Shown here piece by piece: positions 59,153-64,000 of a stretch of 64,000 nt of DNA (its first letter is position 1; the number at the start of each line of letters is the position of its first letter). Under the pieces are notes generated by a model. It was given only the letters and a program-made list of their open reading frames with translations. It did not search any database and was not told the DNA's origin. This stretch comes from Shinella sp. CPCC 101442 (GTDB taxonomy: Bacteria; Pseudomonadota; Alphaproteobacteria; Rhizobiales; Rhizobiaceae): contig NZ_JALIQS010000013.1 in the NCBI RefSeq assembly GCF_024704725.1, positions 1 through 64,000 on the forward strand, read 5' to 3'. The position numbers and the translations under genes were made by a program.

Positions 59153-59482
59153 ATGAACATCGCCGAGGCCCGGCAGGGCAACAAGCTCGTCGTCATCCCG
59201 AGCGGACGGATCGACAGCCAGACCTCGCCCGTATTCGACAGGCACCTCACCGCCGTCATCGAGCGCGGAGACGTGCATCTCGTCATCGATCTGACAGGTC
59301 TCGACTATATCAGCAGCACCGGGCTTTCCGCCTTCCTGTCCGCCGCCAAGAAAGTTCGCGCGGCCGGTGGCAGCATGGCGCTGGCGGGCCTCAACAGCCG
59401 TATCCGGCTGGTGTTCGAGATGAGCGGTTTCTTAAGGTTGTTTCCGATATATGCGACGGTCGACGCTGCAATCGTCGGCTGA
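59153..59482 (+). CDS. STAS-domain anti-sigma-factor-antagonist-like protein
   Basis: This 109-residue protein is a complete STAS domain with the strand GNKLVVIPSGRIDSQT, phospho-acceptor loop GLDYISSTGLSAFL (Ser55 by analogy with RsbV), and the final helix FEMSGFLRLFPIYATVDAAI. It should be phosphorylated by the kinase domain of the divergent gene and dephosphorylated by one of the SpoIIE phosphatases. AGG lies 11 bases upstream of the ATG at 59153; an alternative GTG at 59120 would add 11 residues. The next gene is tssH, so the switch may report to secretion. Confidence 0.88.
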   Translation: MNIAEARQGNKLVVIPSGRIDSQTSPVFDRHLTAVIERGDVHLVIDLTGLDYISSTGLSAFLSAAKKVRAAGGSMALAGLNSRIRLVFEMSGFLRLFPIYATVDAAIVG

Positions 59483-59618
59483 AGCGCCACGGCCCGTGGA
59501 CTTTTACGGGAACTCGGAATTAACTGGTCACAATTTCGCTATATGTGTTTTGATGTGATTCGTCTTTTGCGCTGATCTGTGGTCGTCTGATCGGCGCGGC
59601 AAAAGCTGGGGGGCTTTC

Positions 59619-62330
59619 TTGCTAAACGTTGATTTGCAATCGCTCGTGGGGCGACTGAATGCGCATTGCCGTTCGTCGCTCGAAGGCGCGGTCGGCCTGA
59701 CGCTTTCGCGGACCCACTACAATGTCGAGATCGAGCATTGGCTCGCCAAGCTTGTCGAGGCGACGGACAATGACGTCGCGGCGATCCTGCGCCATTTCGA
59801 GATCGATACGAGCCGGCTTGCGGCCGACCTCACCAAGGTTCTCGACCGGATGAAGACCGGCAACAGCCGTTCCCCGGCGCTGACGCCCAATGTCGTGAAA
59901 TGGGTACGGGAAGCCTGGATCTACGGCTCGCTGCAGTATGGCGACACATCGATCCGCAGCGGCTACCTGCTGGTCAGCCTGCTCGGCGACGATAGCCTTT
60001 CCGCGCTTGCCCGCGACGCCTCCCCACAGTTTGCCCGTATCAATGCCGAGGCGCTGAAGACCAGCCTCCTCAAGATCATTTCGGGCAGCAGCGAAGCCGG
60101 CCAATCGGCTGCGGGCAGCAGCAAGGGCGCGTCTTCCGACGGTGCGCCGGCCTCCTCTCCCGCCGGTGCCGTAGGCGGCTCGGCGCTCGACCAGTACACG
60201 ATCAACCTCACGGCGCGGGCGCGCGACGGCAAGATCGACCCGGTGCTCGGCCGCGATTCCGAAACGCGCCAGATCGTCGACATCCTTACCCGCCGCCGCC
60301 AGAACAACCCGATCCTCACCGGCGAAGCCGGCGTCGGCAAGACGGCGGTCGTGGAAGGCTTTGCGCTCAAGATCGCCGCGGGCGAGGTGCCTGACGCCCT
60401 CAAGGATGTCGAACTGCTTTCGCTCGACCTCGGCCTTCTGCAAGCCGGTGCGGGCATGAAGGGTGAATTCGAGAACCGTTTGAAGAAGGTGATCGAGGAG
60501 GTGAAGGCCTCCGCCAAGCCGATCATCATGTTCATCGACGAGGCCCATACGCTCATCGGCGCCGGTGGCGCCGCCGGCCAGAACGACGCTGCGAACCTCC
60601 TGAAGCCGGCGCTTGCCCGTGGCGAGATGCGCACCATCGCCGCCACCACTTGGGCGGAGTACAAAAAATACTTCGAACGCGACCCGGCGCTGACACGCCG
60701 CTTCCAGGTGGTGAAGGTGGAGGAGCCCGGCGACGAGGCGGCCATCGCCATGATGCGCGGCCTCATTCCGACGCTGGAGCGCCATCATGGCGTGCGCGTG
60801 CTCGCCGAGGCCGTGGAAGACGCCGTGCGCCTCTCCCGCCGCTATATTCCGAGCCGCCAGCTGCCCGACAAGGCCGTGAGCCTGCTCGATACCGCCTGCG
60901 GCCGCGTCGCCATTGCCAGCAACGCCATTCCGGCCGCCGTTGAAGACCGCCGCCGCCGCATCGACATGATCGATGTCGATCTTGGCGTGCTTACCCGCGA
61001 AACCAAGATCGGCGCCGATCACAAGACGCGCATCGCTGACCTCAACGACGAGCGCGTGCGCGTTGCCGAAGAGCTCGAAAAGCTCGAGGACCAGTGGAAG
61101 CGCGAGCAGGACCTCGTCTCCCGCATCCGCGGCCTGCACGATGCGCTGACGGCGCCGGACGATACCCCGGCCGACCAGAGCCCCGAGGAGATGAAGGCCG
61201 AGCTTGCCACGCTCACCGGTGAGCTGGACGCCCTGCAGGGCGAGACGCCGCTCATGCGCGTCACGGTCGACAGCCAGGCGATCGCCGAAGTCGTCGGCAA
61301 CTGGACGGGCATTCCCGTCGGCCGCATGGTCTCCAACGAGATCAAGACGATCCTCGGCCTCAACGACAAGCTGCGCGAACGCGTGATCGGCCAGTCGCAT
61401 GCGCTGGAAGCCATCGCCGAAACGATCCGTACCTCGCGCGCGAAACTGCTCGATCCGCGCAAGCCGATCGGCGTCTTCCTGATGGTGGGCACGTCGGGCG
61501 TCGGCAAGACCGAAACGGCGCTCGCACTTGCCGACCTGCTCTATGGCGGCGAGCAGAACCTCACCGTCATCAACATGTCGGAGTTCAAGGAAGAGCATAA
61601 GGTCTCGATGCTCGTCGGCTCGCCGCCCGGCTATGTCGGCTACGGCGAAGGCGGCGTCCTGACGGAAGCAGTGCGCCGGCGTCCCTATTCGGTCATTCTG
61701 TTCGACGAGATGGAAAAGGCCCATCCGGGCGTGCAGGACGTGTTCTACCAGGTGTTCGACAAGGGCATGCTGCGTGACGGCGAAGGCCGTGACATCGACT
61801 TCAAGAACACCGTCATCATCATGACTTCGAATGCCGGCACCGACCTCATTCACAAGCTCTATGCCGATCCGGACAAGCGGCCGGACCTGACCGAGCTGAC
61901 GGAAGCGATCCGGCCGGAACTCCTGAAGAGCTTCAAACCGGCCTTCCTCGGCCGCTGCTCGGTTGTGCCCTATTTCCCGCTCGCCGACGACGTCATCCGC
62001 AAGATCGTCTCGCTGCAACTCGGCCGCATTCGCAAGCGCTTCGCGGAAAACTACAACGCGACCCTGTCCTGGGACGATTCGCTCGTCGAGGCGATCGCCA
62101 GCCGCTGCACCGAGGTGGAAAGCGGCGCGCGCAACATCGAATACATTCTTTCGCGTGGGCTCCTGCCGCGCCTGTCCTCCCATGTGCTCGCCGTCATGGC
62201 GGAGGGTGGACAGATCGGCGGACTGAAGGCTGTTCTCGACGAGAACGGTCAATTCGAATTCCACGCGCAACCCTCGGATGGTACGGTCGTGCAACCGGAA
62301 CAGCCGGCGGAACTGGCGGCAGCGAAGTAA
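59619..62330 (+). CDS. tssH: T6SS sheath-recycling ATPase TssH (ClpV)
   Basis: This 903-residue AAA+ unfoldase disassembles contracted TssBC sheaths. It has a Clp-N-like domain (1-155), AAA domain 1 with Walker A GEAGVGKT near 234 and Walker B IMFIDEAH, a coiled-coil middle domain (about 430-530), AAA domain 2 with Walker A GTSGVGKT near 625 and VILFDEMEKAHP, and a C-terminal D2-small domain. The ClpV insertion and the lack of ClpB-like GYVG context differences support TssH. The likely start is the TTG at 59619, preceded by a G-rich site (GGGGGG); no ATG is placed better. The 136-base gap upstream is AT-rich and should carry its promoter. Confidence 0.93.
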   Translation: MLNVDLQSLVGRLNAHCRSSLEGAVGLTLSRTHYNVEIEHWLAKLVEATDNDVAAILRHFEIDTSRLAADLTKVLDRMKTGNSRSPALTPNVVKWVREAWIYGSLQYGDTSIRSGYLLVSLLGDDSLSALARDASPQFARINAEALKTSLLKIISGSSEAGQSAAGSSKGASSDGAPASSPAGAVGGSALDQYTINLTARARDGKIDPVLGRDSETRQIVDILTRRRQNNPILTGEAGVGKTAVVEGFALKIAAGEVPDALKDVELLSLDLGLLQAGAGMKGEFENRLKKVIEEVKASAKPIIMFIDEAHTLIGAGGAAGQNDAANLLKPALARGEMRTIAATTWAEYKKYFERDPALTRRFQVVKVEEPGDEAAIAMMRGLIPTLERHHGVRVLAEAVEDAVRLSRRYIPSRQLPDKAVSLLDTACGRVAIASNAIPAAVEDRRRRIDMIDVDLGVLTRETKIGADHKTRIADLNDERVRVAEELEKLEDQWKREQDLVSRIRGLHDALTAPDDTPADQSPEEMKAELATLTGELDALQGETPLMRVTVDSQAIAEVVGNWTGIPVGRMVSNEIKTILGLNDKLRERVIGQSHALEAIAETIRTSRAKLLDPRKPIGVFLMVGTSGVGKTETALALADLLYGGEQNLTVINMSEFKEEHKVSMLVGSPPGYVGYGEGGVLTEAVRRRPYSVILFDEMEKAHPGVQDVFYQVFDKGMLRDGEGRDIDFKNTVIIMTSNAGTDLIHKLYADPDKRPDLTELTEAIRPELLKSFKPAFLGRCSVVPYFPLADDVIRKIVSLQLGRIRKRFAENYNATLSWDDSLVEAIASRCTEVESGARNIEYILSRGLLPRLSSHVLAVMAEGGQIGGLKAVLDENGQFEFHAQPSDGTVVQPEQPAELAAAK

Positions 62331-62402
62331 AGCAATACCGGGCGGCGGCATGCCGACCCGGCACATCGATCGATCTCAATCCGGATACGAAGGGAGCGCA
62401 TA

Positions 62403-62879
62403 ATGGCAATCTATCTGAAATACGAAGGTATCGACGGGGAAGCGACGCACGACACCCACAAGAAGTGGATCGACGTACAGTCCCTGTCGTTCGGCACCGG
62501 CCGTGGCATTTCCACGCCGGCGGGCTCGACCGCCAACCGCGAGGCAAGCGAGCCGAACATCAGCGAAGTCGTCATCTCCAAGCTGCTCGACGGCTCCTCG
62601 CCGAAGCTGTTTACGGAATCGGTAACGGGCACCGCCGGCAAGAAGGTGGAAATCCACCTCGTCAGCACCGGCAATCCGGGCAATACCTATGTCGAATACG
62701 TGCTGACCAACGCACTCATCTCGGGCTACAGCGTCTCCTCCGGCGGCGACCGCCCGTCGGAATCGATCTCGATCAACTTCACCAAGCTCGAGTTCAAGTT
62801 CATCCCCTATGATGACAAGAACAAGGGCGGCACGCCGGTTACGGTCAACTACGACCTCACCACGACGAAGAGCGGCTGA
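62403..62879 (+). CDS. hcp: T6SS tube protein Hcp (TssD)
   Basis: This 158-residue protein is Hcp, which stacks as hexameric rings inside the sheath. Signature parts are MAIYLKYEGIDGEATHDTHKKW, the DVQSLSFGTGR strand, and SESISINFTKLEFKFIPYDD. AAGGGAG precedes the ATG by 7 bases, a strong ribosome site. It lies 72 bases after tssH and is followed by a 12-bp stem terminator-like hairpin, which fits its usual high expression. Confidence 0.95.
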   Translation: MAIYLKYEGIDGEATHDTHKKWIDVQSLSFGTGRGISTPAGSTANREASEPNISEVVISKLLDGSSPKLFTESVTGTAGKKVEIHLVSTGNPGNTYVEYVLTNALISGYSVSSGGDRPSESISINFTKLEFKFIPYDDKNKGGTPVTVNYDLTTTKSG

Positions 62880-62902
62880 TCGCTCCGCTTCAGGCTCCTT
62901 CA

Positions 62903-62936
62903 GGGCACGGCCGCAGCAGATGCCGCGGCCGTGCCC
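62903..62936 (+). terminator. Strong hairpin after hcp
   Basis: A perfect 12-bp stem (GGGCACGGCCGC with GCGGCCGTGCCC) encloses a 10-base loop, 23 bases after the hcp stop. Only a short T-tract (ATTTC) follows, so it may be partial terminator or 3' mRNA protector that raises Hcp over VgrG. Confidence 0.6.
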
Positions 62937-63000
62937 CGATTTCGACAGCATTCATGCGGCGATGCGTGCCCGACGCGCATCCATCGGGCAATAATACCCC

Positions 63001-64000
63001 ATGGCGACGACCCTAGTTCAAGAGGACCGTTGGATCACCCTCGAGACACCGCTCGGGGAAAACGCCTTTGTCGCGACGGAAGCTCGCGGCACCGAAGGCA
63101 TTTCCAGCCTCTTCTCCTTCACGGTCAGTGCCCTTTCCCCCCGTACCTCGATCGATCCCAAGACGCTGCTCGGCAAGAGTGTGACGCTGTCGCTCGCGCG
63201 GCCGGGCGGCAAGCGTCGCTTCGTCAACGGCATCGTCACCTCGTTCTCGGCCGGCGCCTTCACGCGCAACGACCACCGGCTCTATACGCTGACGATCTCG
63301 CCGAGCCTGTGGCTCCTGCAACGCACGTCCGACCACAAGGTCTTTCAGGAAAAAACCGTCGTCGCCATTGCCGAGCAGCTGCTGGGCGACAGCGACGTGC
63401 CCTTCGAGAAGAAGCTGAACGCCACCTACGAGACCTCGGAATACCGCGTGCAGTTCGGCGAAACGGATTTCGATTTCTTCCAGCGCATCCTCGCCGAAGA
63501 GGGCATCTTCTATTTCTTCAAGCACAAGGACGGCGAGCACAAGCTGGTGCTGGCCGACAATGCATCCGCCTATGCAGACAGCCTGCAGGCGACGGTCGAG
63601 TACCGCCAGGCGCAGGAAGAGGCCGTCGATAGCGTGCATGCCTTCGATACCGGCGCCAGCCTCACCGATGCCGCCTGGCATATCGAGGATTACGACTTCG
63701 AGAAGCCCGCCAACAATATCGAGGGCGAGCGCAAGACGAACCAGCAGCCGTCCTCGACCAAGAAATGGGAGCACTACCGCTTCCCCGGCGCCTCCGTGAA
63801 GGCCGCCAGCCTGAAACAATTCGCTACCGTCGCCATCGACGCCGCCGAGGCCGGCTTCGAGACCGCCACGGGTGCCGGCACCTGCGCGAGTTTCACCAGC
63901 GGGCACGCCTTCACCCTGAAAGGCCACCCCGTCGCTGCGGAAAACCGCCGCCTCGTGCTGACCGAGGTCCACCACGAAGCCATCGATCGCGCGCATTTCG
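63001..64000 (+). CDS. vgrG: T6SS spike protein VgrG (TssI), C-terminus outside window
   Basis: The visible 333 residues form the N-terminal gp27-like part of VgrG: SSLFSFTVSALS, a central DDFDFFQRILAEEGI-type motif reading ETDFDFFQRILAEEGIFYFF, and GHAFTLKGHPVAAENRRLVLTEV near the end. The gp5/needle domain and any effector extension lie past base 64000. It starts 121 bases after hcp, separated by the hairpin. Together with the PAAR-like protein at 57.6 kb it would form the puncturing tip. Confidence 0.93.
   Translation, partial: MATTLVQEDRWITLETPLGENAFVATEARGTEGISSLFSFTVSALSPRTSIDPKTLLGKSVTLSLARPGGKRRFVNGIVTSFSAGAFTRNDHRLYTLTISPSLWLLQRTSDHKVFQEKTVVAIAEQLLGDSDVPFEKKLNATYETSEYRVQFGETDFDFFQRILAEEGIFYFFKHKDGEHKLVLADNASAYADSLQATVEYRQAQEEAVDSVHAFDTGASLTDAAWHIEDYDFEKPANNIEGERKTNQQPSSTKKWEHYRFPGASVKAASLKQFATVAIDAAEAGFETATGAGTCASFTSGHAFTLKGHPVAAENRRLVLTEVHHEAIDRAHF

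Noticed and set aside
59483-59618. Sigma-54 promoter upstream of tssH
   Set aside because: The TGGTCAC-like stretch lacks the GC at the -12 element with correct spacing.
59622-62366. Long - strand open frame covering tssH
   Set aside because: Antisense shadow; tssH has complete AAA+ motifs on the + strand.
1-64000. Insertion sequences, prophage, tRNA genes or CRISPR arrays
   Set aside because: No transposase or integrase motifs, no repeat-spacer pattern and no tRNA cloverleaf were recognised on either strand.

Overview
The window comes from a GC-rich chromosome or large replicon of an alphaproteobacterium. The dense operons joined by 1-4 bp start/stop overlaps, the paired FeaR-type AraC regulators, the RecX sequence and the partner-switching proteins suggest Rhizobiales, probably Rhizobiaceae. 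This is an inference from protein character; no rRNA or other marker gene is present. There are no tRNAs, CRISPR arrays or insertion sequences, and no gene-free stretch exceeds 300 bases.

Region 1 (1-30 kb) is catabolic. The + strand begins with the tail of a succinate-semialdehyde dehydrogenase, an FAH-family enzyme, HpaH-type hydratase and HpaI-type aldolase, the lower part of a homoprotocatechuate-like meta-cleavage route ending in pyruvate and succinate semialdehyde. An SDR, a MoaF-like protein and an NTF2-fold protein follow; SDR plus MoaF recalls moaE/moaF of the Klebsiella monoamine regulon. From 24.0 kb back to 4.8 kb everything lies on the - strand: APC permease, PuuC-like aldehyde dehydrogenase, amidohydrolase, a branched-chain-type ABC importer with fused LivM-LivG, a FeaR-like AraC regulator, aldehyde dehydrogenase, GMC oxidoreductase, a second complete importer and a second AraC regulator. 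A divergent IclR regulator lies at 24.3 kb. Three copies of a 28-bp block and two copies of a 17-bp palindrome, the latter at identical spacing from the block, appear to define a shared promoter design. The likely substrate is an amine or amide that is imported, deaminated or hydrolysed, and oxidised through aldehydes.

Region 2 (25-31.6 kb) is mixed metabolism: SfnB-type flavin monooxygenase, RidA, RecX, DUF3237 protein, gamma-glutamyltransferase, and a LysR regulator divergent from a bile-acid/sodium-symporter-family transporter, with a 17-bp palindrome between them.

Region 3 (31.6-64 kb) is signalling and a type VI secretion system. A receiver protein, a large hybrid kinase and a haem-binding DUF3365 protein form a sensory operon. 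They are followed by a SpoIIE-type phosphatase and by a + strand operon with two pairs of slr1658-like (ATPase fold) and slr1659-like (STAS fold) proteins around a membrane-bound SpoIIE phosphatase. One STAS copy is fused to a methyltransferase. The - strand then carries a PpkA-like kinase, a methyltransferase, TssG, TssF, TssM, a second short TssM-like protein, OmpA-extended TssL, TssK, TssJ, an FHA protein, another methyltransferase, a PAAR-like protein and a degenerate-phosphatase/ATPase fusion. The + strand resumes with a STAS antagonist, TssH (ClpV), Hcp and VgrG, which runs off the end. TssA, TssB, TssC and TssE are not in the window. The main novelty is the amount of partner-switching and threonine-kinase/FHA control embedded in one T6SS locus.
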